DNA of 64,000 nt from Solwaraspora sp. WMMD406 (GCF_029626025.1 NZ_JARUBF010000001.1:4278001-4342000), one strand, 5' to 3'. Shown: positions 52,618 through 61,389, numbered from the stretch's first letter. Notes: a model not told the origin generated them from the sequence alone. A program made the numbers and translations.

Positions 52618-53834
52618 GTGGACCGGACGGTGGAACGGCTCTGGCTGGACGCGCTCAGCGACGTACTGAGCCGTTCCCACCTGTTCCAACCCGACGAGCT
52701 GGCACCCGAGTTCGACGAGGTGATGGCCCAGCTGGGGGTGCGTACCACGATCTACCTGGTCGACGAGGAACAGCAGTCGCTGCGGCCCGTACCGCATCCC
52801 GGGCGGGCCGACCCGCCACCGCAACCGGTCGAAGGATCCCTCGCCGGACGGGCCTTCACCCTGGTCGAGTCGATCCCGGCGCTGAACGAACCGGCCTGGT
52901 GGATCCCGATGATCGACGGCACCGACCGGCTCGGTGTCATCGATTCGCCTTCGCCGACCCGGCCGACGCCGCCGACCCGCACACCCGACGCCGCTGCGAA
53001 ACCATGGCCGGGCTGATCGGCCACCTGATCACCGTCACCGCCCCGAAAGGTGACTTCCTGCTGCGGGTCGGCCGGTCCCGGTCGGCGACTGTCGCCGCCG
53101 AACTGATGGCGCAGGTGCTGCCGCCGCTGACCGCCGCCACCCGCCGGATCACCGTCAGCGCGATCCTGGAACCGAGCTACGACATCGGCGGCGACGGATT
53201 CGACTACGCCATCGACGGCCACCACGCCCAGTTGGCGATCTTCGACGCCGTCGGGCACAGCATGAAAGCCGGCCTGACCTGCAGCGCCGTCATCGCCGCG
53301 ATCCGGGCCGCCCGCCGCTGCGGCGGCGACCTGGTCGCGCAGGCCGAAGCCGCCGACGCCGCCGTGCTGGACCAGTTCACCGACGCCCGGTTCGTCACCG
53401 CGATCCTCGCCGACCTCGACCTGGACAGCGGGCTGCTGCGGTACGTCAACGCCGGGCATCCCCGGCCGATGCTGCTGCGCGGCGGCAAAATGGTCCGCGA
53501 GCTGCGCGACGGCCGGCGGCTGCCGCTGGGCATCCGGCACCCGGTCCGCGCGATCGGCGAGGAGCCGCTCGAGCCCGGCGACCAGCTGCTGATGTTCACC
53601 GACGGGGTGGTCGAGGCCCGGGGCAGCGACGACGGCGGCGAGTTCGGCCTGAGCCGCCTCGCCGACCTCGCCGAACGCCAGGCCGGCACCGGTCTGCCGG
53701 CTCCCGAGGCGCTACGCCGACTGGCCCGCGCCGTCGCCGACTTCCGGGGCGGCCCACCCAGCGACGACGCCACCCTGCTGCTGGCCGACTGGTCCCCGGC
53801 CGCCGCCGAACGCACCGTCATCACCCCGCTGTAA
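52618..53834 (+). pseudogene. PP2C-type serine phosphatase with frameshift
   Basis: The N-terminal part (frame from the GTG at 52618, ~110 residues, sensor-like: LAPEFDEVMAQLGVRTTIYLVDEEQQ) and the C-terminal SpoIIE/RsbU phosphatase domain (SAILEPSYDIGGDGFDYAIDG, IFDAVGHSMKAGLTCSAV, LMFTDGVVEARGS, SDDATLLLADW) lie in different frames. The switch is at about 52940-52944, where one base appears lost after DRLGVID. All phosphatase Asp motifs are intact after the break. Either a true one-base deletion or a sequencing error explains this. Such enzymes dephosphorylate STAS antagonists like the one at 6.4 kb. Confidence 0.82.
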
Positions 53835-53835
53835 C

Positions 53836-53891
53836 GCATCCGACAGCGCGGCGGTCTGACCCGTTGGCGGTGCCGGTCTACTGTGTTTGCC
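53836..53891. repeat. 56-bp leader repeat, copy 1 (upstream of pentapeptide gene)
   Basis: This 56-bp stretch, beginning GCATCCGACAGCGCGGCGG and ending CTACTGTGTTTGCC, matches the one at 56202-56257 at 50 of 56 positions. Both lie directly before a gene, at 39 and 26 bp from the start used here. They are probably duplicated promoter/leader sequences. Confidence 0.7.
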
Positions 53892-53929
53892 CACGGCGGA
53901 TGGCTTTCGGCGGACGGCAGGACACTCGG

Positions 53930-54994
53930 GTGATCGCGCATTGGAAGGCGGCGACGCCGGCAATAGCGGGCGCGGCGGCACTGCTCGCTGCCGCCGTTCT
54001 GCTACTGCCGGGTCGGCTGTGGCCGACGCTGGGTCGGCTGATTGTCGACCACTGGCCGGTGCTGCTGCTCGCCGTGGCCGGCGTGACCGGGCTGGCCGTC
54101 GGCGGGGTGCGGTGGCGGCGGGCGCGGCCGGCGGGCGAGTCGTCGGCGGCACCCGTACCGCCGCAGCGTCCGCTGCGTCCGTTGCCGACCTGGATCATCC
54201 CGGTCGGCGCGTTGGTCGTCGCCGGCATCACCTGGGCGGCGGTGTGGGCGCTGCAGGCCACCGTCCCGGGCGGTGTCGGGACGCCGCTGGAGCGGGCGCA
54301 ACTGCGGGTGGAGACGATCCGCACCGGCCTGTCGGTCGGCGCGGGTGTCGGTGCAGCCGCCGCGCTGCTGCTGGCGTTACGCCGCCAGCAGGTCACCGAA
54401 CGGACCCAGCAGGCCACCGAGTACGACGCGGGCGAGAAACGGGTCACCGAGCTGTATGTCAAGGCCGCCGACCAGCTCGGCTCCGACAAGGCACCGGTAC
54501 GCCTGGCCGGCCTGTACGCGCTAGAACGCCTCGCCCAGGACAACCCGGTGCACCGCCAGAGCATCGTCGAAGTCTTCTGCGCCTATCTGCGCATGCCGTA
54601 CACGCTACCGGCCGAGGAGCAGGCAGATCAGAACACCGCCGAACCCGACACCGGCCAGGAACCGGATGCGCCGCCGCAACCTGACCCCCGAGAGGAGCGC
54701 CAGGTACGGCTGGCCGCGCAGCGCATCCTCGCCCGCCACCTGAGGCCGACGACGCCGGACGGCACGCCGCTTCCGACGTGCTGGAGCGGAGTGACCGTCG
54801 ACCTGACTGAGGCCACCCTCCTCGATGCGGACTTCAGCAACTGCGTCCTTGAGGACGCCCGTTTCGGCGGGGCCCAGTTCACCGGCACCACCAGATTCGC
54901 CGGGGCCACGTTCGCTGGCGACGCCCGGTTCGTCGCAGCGACGTTCACCGGCCTAGCCCGGTTCTCCGACGCGACGTTCACTGGCGATGCCTTA
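53930..54994 (+). pseudogene. pentapeptide-repeat membrane protein, 5' part (split by IS5-type element)
   Basis: 355 codons before the insertion. Three hydrophobic segments (~8-25, ~35-55, ~90-110) precede a conserved helical region (EKRVTELYVKAADQLGSDKAPVRLAGLYALERLAQDNP). An acidic linker and pentapeptide repeats follow (LTEATLLDADFSNCVLEDARF, GATFAGDARFVAATF). The gene stops at TTA codon 54992-54994, where the element lies. Removing the element and one TTA copy rejoins this frame exactly with the part at 55888. The GTG at 53930 is used (GGCAGGAC upstream); the frame also opens further 5'. Related proteins are often membrane scaffolds near STAND-type genes. Confidence 0.85.
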
Positions 54995-55887
54995 GACCGC
55001 ATCTCGCTAGGGGTTGTTGCTGGTCAGCAGGTTCAGCTTGACGGCCCGACGGTAGCAGATCACGGCGCAGGCCAGGGAAAGGAATCCGGCAAAGTGGGAA
55101 GCCTTGCGTTCGTAGCGGCGGGCCAGGCGCCTGAACCGGGTGACCCACTCCAAGCAGCGTTCGATGACGTAGCGGTACCGGCCCAGCCGCGTCGACGACT
55201 CGATGCCCTTCCGGGCGATCCGGGCGGTGATGTTGCGCCGTTTCAGCGTCTCCCGGCAGGACCGGTGGTCGTAGCCCTTGTCGCCGTGCGGCTTGCCCGG
55301 CCGCTTACGGGGGCGCCCGACTGGCTGCCGGACCGGTCGTACCGCGTCAAGCGCATCGTCGAGAACCTTGTGATCGTTGACGTTTGCGGCGGACACCACC
55401 ACGGCCAACGGCAGACCCCGCCGGTCGGACACCGCGTGGATCTTGGAGCCGGGCTTGCCCCGGTCTACCGGGCTGGGCCGGTCAGGTCCCCCCTTTCACC
55501 GCCCGCACGTGCATACCGTCAACACTCGCCCTAGACCAGTCGATCTGCCCAGCCAGGCCGAGCACGTCGAGCATCGCCCGGTGCAGGGCGTCGAACACCC
55601 CGAGTGCGGTCCACTCGGTGAACCGGCGGTGCGCCGTCGGCCGGGAGATCGGGAACGACGCCGGCAGAGCCGCCCACGCACAGCCGCTGCGCAGCACGTA
55701 CAGGATCGCGGCGAGCGCGACCCGGTCATCGGTACGCGGGCGGCCACCGCCCTGATGGCGTTTCGGGTGTTCGGGCAGCAACGGTTGCGCGAGCTGCCAC
55801 AACGAATCCGGACAGTACTTCTCGACATCACTCACACAGGTACAACGAACGACCCAGCCAACCAACAACCCCTAACGAGATGCGGTC
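54995..55887 (-). mobile_element. IS5-family insertion sequence with TTA target duplication
   Basis: An 893-bp element bounded by ~26-bp inverted repeats beginning GACCGCATCTCG and mismatching at one position, with TTA duplicated on each side (54992-54994 and 55888-55890). It encodes a transposase on the minus strand by programmed frameshift. The recent insertion is supported by the intact target reading frame. Confidence 0.93.
55007..55868 (-). CDS. IS5-family transposase (two frames, programmed -1 shift)
   Basis: The first frame (55482-55868, up to 128 residues, probably starting at GTG 55835) has a helix-turn-helix region and the first catalytic Asp in WSRASVDGMHV. It ends after VKGGT. 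The second (55007-55432, and upstream in the same frame) has the further catalytic residues: NVNDHKVLDD, HGDKGYDHRS and YVIERCLEWVTRFRRLARRYER. The slippery run AAAGGGGGG (RNA sense, 55488-55496) lies at the junction, and a -1 shift there gives the normal IS5 sequence PSPVDRGKPGSKIHAVSDRRG. Function of each part in IS5 elements is well known. Confidence 0.9.
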
Positions 55888-56127
55888 TTATTCGACAATG
55901 TCACTTTTGTCGGCAGCACCGCCTTCATGGGGGTGACGTTCACCGGCGATGCCAGCTTCGATGAGGCGACGTTCAAGCGCCGTGCGGTGTTGAACGGCGC
56001 TTGTGTCGGAGGCGGTGATCGTGTCGGTGATCTGTGGCCGGCAGGGTGGCGGGTCGATCTCGACACTCGGCGGCTGGTGCGCGTAGCAGTGGAGACGAAG
56101 CCGGATGGGGACGTGGAGTCGGAGTGA
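55888..56127 (+). pseudogene. pentapeptide-repeat gene, 3' part
   Basis: Continuation of the split gene after the IS5-type element: FDNVTFVGSTAFMGVTFTGDASFDEATFKRR, the last pentapeptide repeats, then a short tail ending GWRVDLDTRRLVRVAVETKPDGDVESE. It has no start of its own and is not expected to be translated from the native promoter. Confidence 0.85.
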
Positions 56128-56201
56128 CGGCCGGTGTTGCCACTCCGGCGAGATACTACGGTGGCCCGACGTCCGGTTTCGATACCACGCAGTGTTGTAA
56201 G

Positions 56202-56257
56202 GCATCCGACATCGCGGCGGTCCGACTCACTGGCGGTGCCGGTCTACTGTGGTTGCC
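56202..56257. repeat. 56-bp leader repeat, copy 2 (upstream of STAND locus)
   Basis: Second copy of the leader, 50 of 56 bases identical to 53836-53891, ending 25 bp before the ATG of the first STAND-locus gene. The identical central run TGGCGGTGCCGGTCTACTGTG suggests a promoter. Confidence 0.7.
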
Positions 56258-56282
56258 ACCTCGGACGGACGGAGTGGCGGAC

Positions 56283-56708
56283 ATGGTGGACATCGACCCG
56301 ATCGCGGCAGCGACCGGTGCCGCGTTGATCCAGGCGATCGCGACCGACGCGTGGGAGAAGGCCCGCGACGGGGCGGTCGCGCTGTGGCGGCGGGTACGCC
56401 CGCAGCAGGCCGACACCATCGGCGCCGAGCTGGCCGAGGTACGCGACGAGGTCCTGACCGCCCGCCGCGACGGCGACACCGACGCCGAACAGGGCCTGGT
56501 CGACGACTGGCAGCGCAAACTGCAACGGCTGATCCGCCAGGATCCGGCGTTCGCCGCCGAACTGCGTCGCCTCCTCGACGACACCCTCGCTCCCCTGCTG
56601 CCGCCGGCCGACCAGCAGCAGGTCGGCAGCATCACGATGACCGCCACCGCGCGGGACAACGCCCGCATCATTCAGGCCGGACGCGACCAGCGCATCAACG
56701 AGCGGTGA
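56283..56708 (+). CDS. small helical protein paired with the STAND NTPase
   Basis: A 141-residue protein. Helical N-terminal region (VDIDPIAAATGAALIQAIATDAWEKARDGAVALWRRV), then a coiled-coil-like stretch (GAELAEVRDEVLTARRDGDTDAEQGLVDDWQRKLQRL), ending in ARDNARIIQAGRDQRINER. The same (I/V)IQA(G/A)xDQxI motif starts the next protein. The gene overlaps the next by GTGA. It is probably an adaptor or small effector-associated domain for the NTPase; this is inference. The leader repeat lies immediately upstream. Confidence 0.78.
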   Translation: MVDIDPIAAATGAALIQAIATDAWEKARDGAVALWRRVRPQQADTIGAELAEVRDEVLTARRDGDTDAEQGLVDDWQRKLQRLIRQDPAFAAELRRLLDDTLAPLLPPADQQQVGSITMTATARDNARIIQAGRDQRINER

Positions 56709-59479
56709 GGCGACAGCCGGACGTGGACCTGCGCGGTGAGGCCAGCGGCCACGGGCAGGTGATCCAGGCCGCCGGTGACCAGCACATCACCATCTACGAG
56801 CAGCGGCCGGCGTACCGGGTGGAACAGTGGCAGCCGCAGCGGCCGCCGGACCCGCGTACGTTGGTCGACCAGCCGAGCATGCTGCTCGCCGCCACCAACC
56901 AGGTGGTGCCGTTCACCGCCCTACGGGACGACGACCGTGCCGAGTTGGCCGCCTGGCGCGACGACCCGGCGCGCGGGTTGGCGGTGCGGCTGTTGCACGG
57001 TCCGGGTGGGCAGGGCAAGACCCGGCTGGCGGCCCAGTTCGGCGCGGACAGCATCGCCGCCGGCTGGGCAGTCGCGGTCGCCCGCCACCGCAGCCAGCTC
57101 GCCGCCGACGACCCGCCCGAGGCCACCGAGGCAACTGGGCGTGGTCTGCTGGTGATCGTCGACTACGCCGAACGCTGGCCCGCCGAAGACCTGCGGGACT
57201 TGTTCAAGGACCAGCTGCTACGCCAGGGCGTGCCGACCCGGCTGCTGCTGCTCGCGCGCCCCGAGTCGACGCTGTGGCAGCACCAGCACGACCTGACGAC
57301 GCTCGGGTACGCGGCCGACGTCACGGCGCTGCCCCCGGCCGCCGACAGCCCCGCGAACCGGCGGCGGATCTTCGCCGAGGCGGCCGACCGGTTCGGTTAT
57401 GCGTACGGCATCGACACAGGCTCGATCCAGCCGCCAGCTGATCTGGCTGCTGGGTTGGCGTACCGGCAGATCCTTGTGATTCACATGGCGGCGCTGGTCA
57501 CGGTCGACGCTGCCGCGCGCCAGCGGACAGCACCGACCGGCGATCGGGACCTGTCGGCCTACCTGCTACGCCGGGAGGTCGACCACTGGCACAAGCTGCA
57601 CGAACAGCAGACCAGCTTCGTCACGACCCCGCAGGTGCTGAGCCGTACGGTCTGCACAGCGACGTTGACCCGGCCGCTCGACTACGACGACGGCCTGGCC
57701 GCGTTGACGGTGGCGGGAGTGTGCGCGCCGGACGCCGCCGACCAGGTCCTGACCGACCATGCGGTCTGTTATCCGCCGGCTGAGCCGGACAAGGTGCTGG
57801 AGCCGCTGTATCCGGACCGGCTCGGCGAGGATTTCATCGCGCTACGGCTTCCCGGTCACCATGTCGCCGGCGCTCCCACCGATCCGTGGACCGGCGGTGT
57901 GATCGCCCGGCTAATCACCGGCGCCGCCCGTGCCGCTGCCGGTCAGCCGGTCTGGTCGGCAGCGGCGTTGACGGTGCTGGTGGAGACCGCGATCCGCTGG
58001 CCGCACGTGGCACGGCGGACGCTGTCTCCGATGCTGCGCGAATATCCGGAACTGGCGGTCGCTGCCGGCGGCACCGTTCTGACCCGGATCGCTGGCATCG
58101 ACGCGCTCGACATCAGCGCGCTCGAGGCGATTGAGCCGCATCTGCCGCAGGAACTGCATGTCGGCTTGGCCGTCGCCAAAGCAGCTATCACCAGACGCCT
58201 CACAACGCACCGGCTCGCTACCGCCGATGAGCCGACTACGGCACGTCTGCTCGGATCGCTCGGGAATCGGCTGTCGGAGGCGGGACGTTGGGAGGAGGCC
58301 TTGGACGCCACCGTCGGAGCCGTCACGATCCGCCGGCGGCTGGCTCAAGCTAACCCCGCTCACGAACCCAACCTCGCTAAATCCCTGAACAACCTCGGCA
58401 TCCGGCTGTCGAACCTGGGCCGACAGAAGGGGGCCCTGAACGCCACCGTCGAAGCCGTCACGATCCGCCGGCGGCTGGCTCAAGCTAACCCCGCTCACGA
58501 ACCCAACCTCGCTAAATCCCTGAACAACCTCGGCGTCCGGCTGTCGGACCTGGGCCGCCGGGAGGAGGCCATGGACGCCACCGTCGAAGCCGTCGGCATC
58601 TACCGCCGACTCGCTCAAGCCAACCCCGCCGCGCACGAACCCGACCTCGCCATGTCGCTGAACAACCTCGGCGTCCGGCTGTCGGACCTGGGCCGCCGGG
58701 AGGAGGCCATGGACGCCACCGTCGAAGCCGTCGGCATCTACCGCGGACTTGCTGAACTCAACCCTGCCGTTCACGAACCCGACCTCGCCATGTCGCTGAA
58801 CAACCTCGGCGTCCGGCTGTCGGACCTGAGGCGGTATTGGGAGGCCATGAACGCCACCACCGAAGCCGTCAGGATCCACCGCAGACTTGCTGAACTCAAC
58901 CCTGCCGTTCACGAACCCGACCTCGCCGCGTCGCTGAACAACCTCGGCATCCAGCTGTCGGGCCTGTGGCGGCAGAAGGGTGCCCTGAACGCTACCGTCG
59001 AAGCCGTCACGATCCGTCGGCGGCTGACTCAAGCCAACCCCGCCGCGCACGAACCCGACCTCGCTAAATCCCTGAACAACCTCGGCGTCCGGCTGTCGGA
59101 CCTGAGGCGGCATGGGGAGGCCATGGACGCCACCGTCGAAGCCGTCGGCATCTACCGCCGACTCGCTCAAGCCAACCCTGCCGTTCACGAACCCGACCTC
59201 GTCATGTCGCTGAACAACCTCTCGGCGATTCTGTGGAACCTGGGCCGGCAGAAGGAGGCCCTGGATGCCGCCGTCGAAGCCGTCACGATCTACCGACAGC
59301 TCACCAAACGCCGCTGGACCTGGACCTGGCCGGGTGGGCCGCGCCGAACCCGGACTCCGCTACTCAACCCTGCCTCAGAAACCCTGAATGCCCCCGTCGA
59401 GGCCATCGAGGTCCAACACCGACACGCTCGAGCCAACCTCGCAAGCTCACTGTTGGCACAAAGAGGGGAATCGGGGTAG
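56705..59479 (+). CDS. STAND-family NTPase with TPR array
   Basis: A 924-residue protein. Residues ~12-30 carry GHGQVIQAAGDQHITI. A P-loop NTPase follows: Walker A LLHGPGGQGKT (~96-106), Walker B GLLVIVDYAE (~144-153), and an arginine-type sensor LLLLARPEST (~178). From ~515 to ~870 there are about eight TPR-like units of 46 residues, each with LNNLGxRLSDLxRRxEAM. The TPR units are nearly identical at the DNA level. STAND-TPR proteins often sense ligands in immunity or signalling; phage defence is possible but not shown. The C-terminus (from ~870) looks disturbed, with family-like sequence LADVLDGLGRGDEATAVRARR in another frame up to 59604. Confidence 0.85.
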   Translation: MRRQPDVDLRGEASGHGQVIQAAGDQHITIYEQRPAYRVEQWQPQRPPDPRTLVDQPSMLLAATNQVVPFTALRDDDRAELAAWRDDPARGLAVRLLHGPGGQGKTRLAAQFGADSIAAGWAVAVARHRSQLAADDPPEATEATGRGLLVIVDYAERWPAEDLRDLFKDQLLRQGVPTRLLLLARPESTLWQHQHDLTTLGYAADVTALPPAADSPANRRRIFAEAADRFGYAYGIDTGSIQPPADLAAGLAYRQILVIHMAALVTVDAAARQRTAPTGDRDLSAYLLRREVDHWHKLHEQQTSFVTTPQVLSRTVCTATLTRPLDYDDGLAALTVAGVCAPDAADQVLTDHAVCYPPAEPDKVLEPLYPDRLGEDFIALRLPGHHVAGAPTDPWTGGVIARLITGAARAAAGQPVWSAAALTVLVETAIRWPHVARRTLSPMLREYPELAVAAGGTVLTRIAGIDALDISALEAIEPHLPQELHVGLAVAKAAITRRLTTHRLATADEPTTARLLGSLGNRLSEAGRWEEALDATVGAVTIRRRLAQANPAHEPNLAKSLNNLGIRLSNLGRQKGALNATVEAVTIRRRLAQANPAHEPNLAKSLNNLGVRLSDLGRREEAMDATVEAVGIYRRLAQANPAAHEPDLAMSLNNLGVRLSDLGRREEAMDATVEAVGIYRGLAELNPAVHEPDLAMSLNNLGVRLSDLRRYWEAMNATTEAVRIHRRLAELNPAVHEPDLAASLNNLGIQLSGLWRQKGALNATVEAVTIRRRLTQANPAAHEPDLAKSLNNLGVRLSDLRRHGEAMDATVEAVGIYRRLAQANPAVHEPDLVMSLNNLSAILWNLGRQKEALDAAVEAVTIYRQLTKRRWTWTWPGGPRRTRTPLLNPASETLNAPVEAIEVQHRHARANLASSLLAQRGESG
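58248..59340 (+). repeat. tandem 138-bp TPR-coding repeats
   Basis: The phrase CTGAACAACCTC recurs at 58385, 58520, 58658, 58796, 58934, 59072 and 59210: spacings 135 once and then 138 five times. An earlier diverged unit lies near 58250. Some segments, such as GACCTGGGCCGCCGGGAGGA, are exact copies in neighbouring units. The array encodes 46-residue TPR-like units. Confidence 0.9.
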
Positions 59480-59566
59480 CGCCCGTCCACCTGAGACCTG
59501 GTCAGGGCACTGGGACGTTGGCGGACGTACTCGACGGGCTCGGTCGCGGGGACGAGGCAACAGCGG

Positions 59567-59848
59567 TCAGGGCTCGCCGGGACGCGCTGACAGGCGAGCA
59601 ATAGCTTCGGATTCGGCGATCTGGTCGGGCCAGCGGAGGAACCGGCGGTACAGGTCCGGCGGGCTGAGCTGCTCGGCGTCGCATTCCAGCAGGTCGTCGA
59701 TCGCCTCGTACATCAGGGTGGCGAGGTAGACGCACATCCCGATACGGTCGTTGGCCCAGTCGGCGGTGATCTCGATCTTGGCGCTTTCGCACGGCCATTC
59801 CGTACCGCACTCGCGGCAATTCCAGTGGGGGCGGGACGCGATGTGCAT
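59567..59848 (-). CDS. small Cys-motif protein (second of overlapping pair)
   Basis: A 93-residue acidic protein: MHIASRPHWNCRECGTEWPCESAK, then helical sequence (WANDRIGMCVYLATLMYEAIDDLLECDAEQLSPPDLYRRFLRW). The CxxCGxxWPC motif may bind a metal and is shared with the product of the gene upstream. Its ATG overlaps the upstream stop by one base (TGATG). Similar small proteins occur near DUF397/DUF5753 genes in actinomycetes, as here. Function unknown. Confidence 0.75.
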   Translation of the reverse strand: MHIASRPHWNCRECGTEWPCESAKIEITADWANDRIGMCVYLATLMYEAIDDLLECDAEQLSPPDLYRRFLRWPDQIAESEAIARLSARPGEP

Positions 59849-60153
59849 CAGTGCGCCCCGTTCACTCGGGCGCGCTGTCCGCGCGTCAACAGGCCGGCGA
59901 CCCACACGTACTCGGTGGGGTGGTTCCATCGGGGGCCGCGATCCCACTGCGGCGACTGGTTCGGCGGCCGATCCGTCGGCTTCGGACGCGGGGCCGGCGT
60001 GTTGTGCAGGTACGGCGCGATGGTCGACGACAGGCACCTGTCGGGGCAGGGCCAGCGTATTCCGCAGCGGCAGTACCGGCCGAGTCGCCGCCAGTTGCGG
60101 GCGTGTCGTGGCGCGAACCGTATCGCGCCGTCGCGTGTGGACCTCAACCCCAT
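59848..60153 (-). CDS. small Cys-motif protein (first of overlapping pair)
   Basis: A 101-residue basic protein: MGLRSTRDGAIRFAPRHARNWRRLGRYCRCGIRWPCPDR, then a Pro-rich, probably disordered tail. The CxCGxxWPC core is the same as that of the next gene. It starts at an ATG 152 bp from the divergent DUF5753 regulator gene; the AT-rich gap between likely holds both promoters. Function unknown. Confidence 0.68.
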   Translation of the reverse strand: MGLRSTRDGAIRFAPRHARNWRRLGRYCRCGIRWPCPDRCLSSTIAPYLHNTPAPRPKPTDRPPNQSPQWDRGPRWNHPTEYVWVAGLLTRGQRARVNGAH

Positions 60154-60304
60154 TTGTCAACCCTTCTTACAACACATTTCCCATGATCACTGAACTCTTC
60201 CTTCACATCATGCTTATTCGCCACCTGGCTCAGCGCAATCTCGCACCGGTAGGTTCGAACCCAACATCCACCCACCATTACGCGACACGAGAGGACGGGG
60301 TTTC

Positions 60305-61192
60305 GTGGACGACGCCGGCAGCACTGTCCCGCGCAGGCAACTGGGTCGATATCTGAGAGAGCTTCGTGAAGACGCTCATGTCACGGTTGCCGCAGCGGCC
60401 AAGGCACTCGAATGGTCGCCACCGCGCATCTGGCGTTACGAGGGCGGCCAGGTGCCGATCCACCCGAACGACGCCGAGGCGATGTGCCGGCTCTACGGCG
60501 CGCCCCCGGAAACGATCACAACGATGCGCGACCTGGCCCGCGAGACCAAGTCACGCGGCTGGTACCACAGCTACGACCACGCCATCAAAGAATGGTTCAA
60601 GCTGTACGTCGGCCTCGAAGCCGCCGCTTCGACGATCCGCAAGTACGAGCCGAACGTCATCCCCGGCCTGCTCCAGTCCCTGGAGTACATGACCGAGATC
60701 ATCACCACCGGAAACCCCGACCTCAGCCCGGCCGACCACCAGGCAAAGATCGAAGTCCGGTCAAAGCGACAGAAGCTGCTCGCCCGCGTCGTCCCACAGG
60801 CACCCGACCTCGACGTGGTGATCGGCGAGGCTGCCCTGCTCCGCCCGATGAAAGATCGGGCCGCGATGGCCCGCCAACTGCGACACCTCGCCGCCGTCGC
60901 CACCCAACGGCACAACGTCACCGTCCGGGTCCTCACCTTCGCCGCCGGGCTCCCCAGCAGACCAGCAGTCGCACCCTTCTCTATCCTGACCTTCCCCAAG
61001 GTCAGCGTCCGCCCACCCGAGCCGACCACCGTCTACTCCGACGGCCCGTGCGGTGCCGTCTACCTCGACAAACCCACCGAGATCGAGGTGTACGAGGGCA
61101 TCTGGTCGTCGATCAAGCAGCATTGCCTCACCCCGCTAGAATCGACCGAGTTCATCACCCGGATCGCCAAGGAGTACGACGATGAAGGCTGA
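60305..61192 (+). CDS. HTH regulator of the DUF5753 family
   Basis: A 295-residue XRE-type regulator. HTH at ~10-70 (RRQLGRYLRELREDAHVTVAAAAKALEWSPPRIWRYEGGQVPIHPND). The DUF5753 domain runs from ~95 to 285 (AASTIRKYEPNVIPGLLQSLEYMTEII, VVIGEAALLRP, RVLTFAAG). These proteins pair with DUF397 proteins in actinomycete development and antibiotic-linked regulation. The GTG at 60305 is the first start after the divergent promoter; the next gene, a DUF397 protein, overlaps its end by 11 bp. Confidence 0.9.
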   Translation: MDDAGSTVPRRQLGRYLRELREDAHVTVAAAAKALEWSPPRIWRYEGGQVPIHPNDAEAMCRLYGAPPETITTMRDLARETKSRGWYHSYDHAIKEWFKLYVGLEAAASTIRKYEPNVIPGLLQSLEYMTEIITTGNPDLSPADHQAKIEVRSKRQKLLARVVPQAPDLDVVIGEAALLRPMKDRAAMARQLRHLAAVATQRHNVTVRVLTFAAGLPSRPAVAPFSILTFPKVSVRPPEPTTVYSDGPCGAVYLDKPTEIEVYEGIWSSIKQHCLTPLESTEFITRIAKEYDDEG

Positions 61193-61364
61193 CGGCGTCT
61201 GGCGTAAGTCCACCCGATCCGATGCCGAGGGCGACTGTGTCGAGGTAGCCGGCCACCCGTACCGCGTCGCCGTACGCGACAGCAAGGACCAGACCGGCCC
61301 GGTCCTCACCTTCGACACCGCCGCCTGGCAGCACTTCGTCGACACGGTGAAGACCCCACACTGA
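61182..61364 (+). CDS. DUF397-family small protein
   Basis: A 60-residue protein with the DUF397 features: VWRKSTRSDAEGDCVEVAG, VAVRDSKDQTGPVLTF and WQHFVDTVK. It starts inside the 3' end of the DUF5753 gene, so the two are coupled. In Streptomyces such pairs act as antagonist and regulator; this is the likely role here. A hairpin follows at 61390-61435. Confidence 0.9.
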   Translation: MKADGVWRKSTRSDAEGDCVEVAGHPYRVAVRDSKDQTGPVLTFDTAAWQHFVDTVKTPH

Positions 61365-61389
61365 CCCCGCACCACTCCCGACCAACGAC

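Noticed and set aside
58248-59340. CRISPR-like regular repeats
   Set aside because: The 138-bp period lies within a coding frame and encodes TPR units; there are no spacers or cas genes.
60249-60268. tRNA T-arm-like sequence GGTTCGAACC
   Set aside because: Only the T-loop and a stem with one mismatch are visible; no acceptor, D or anticodon arm could be traced upstream.
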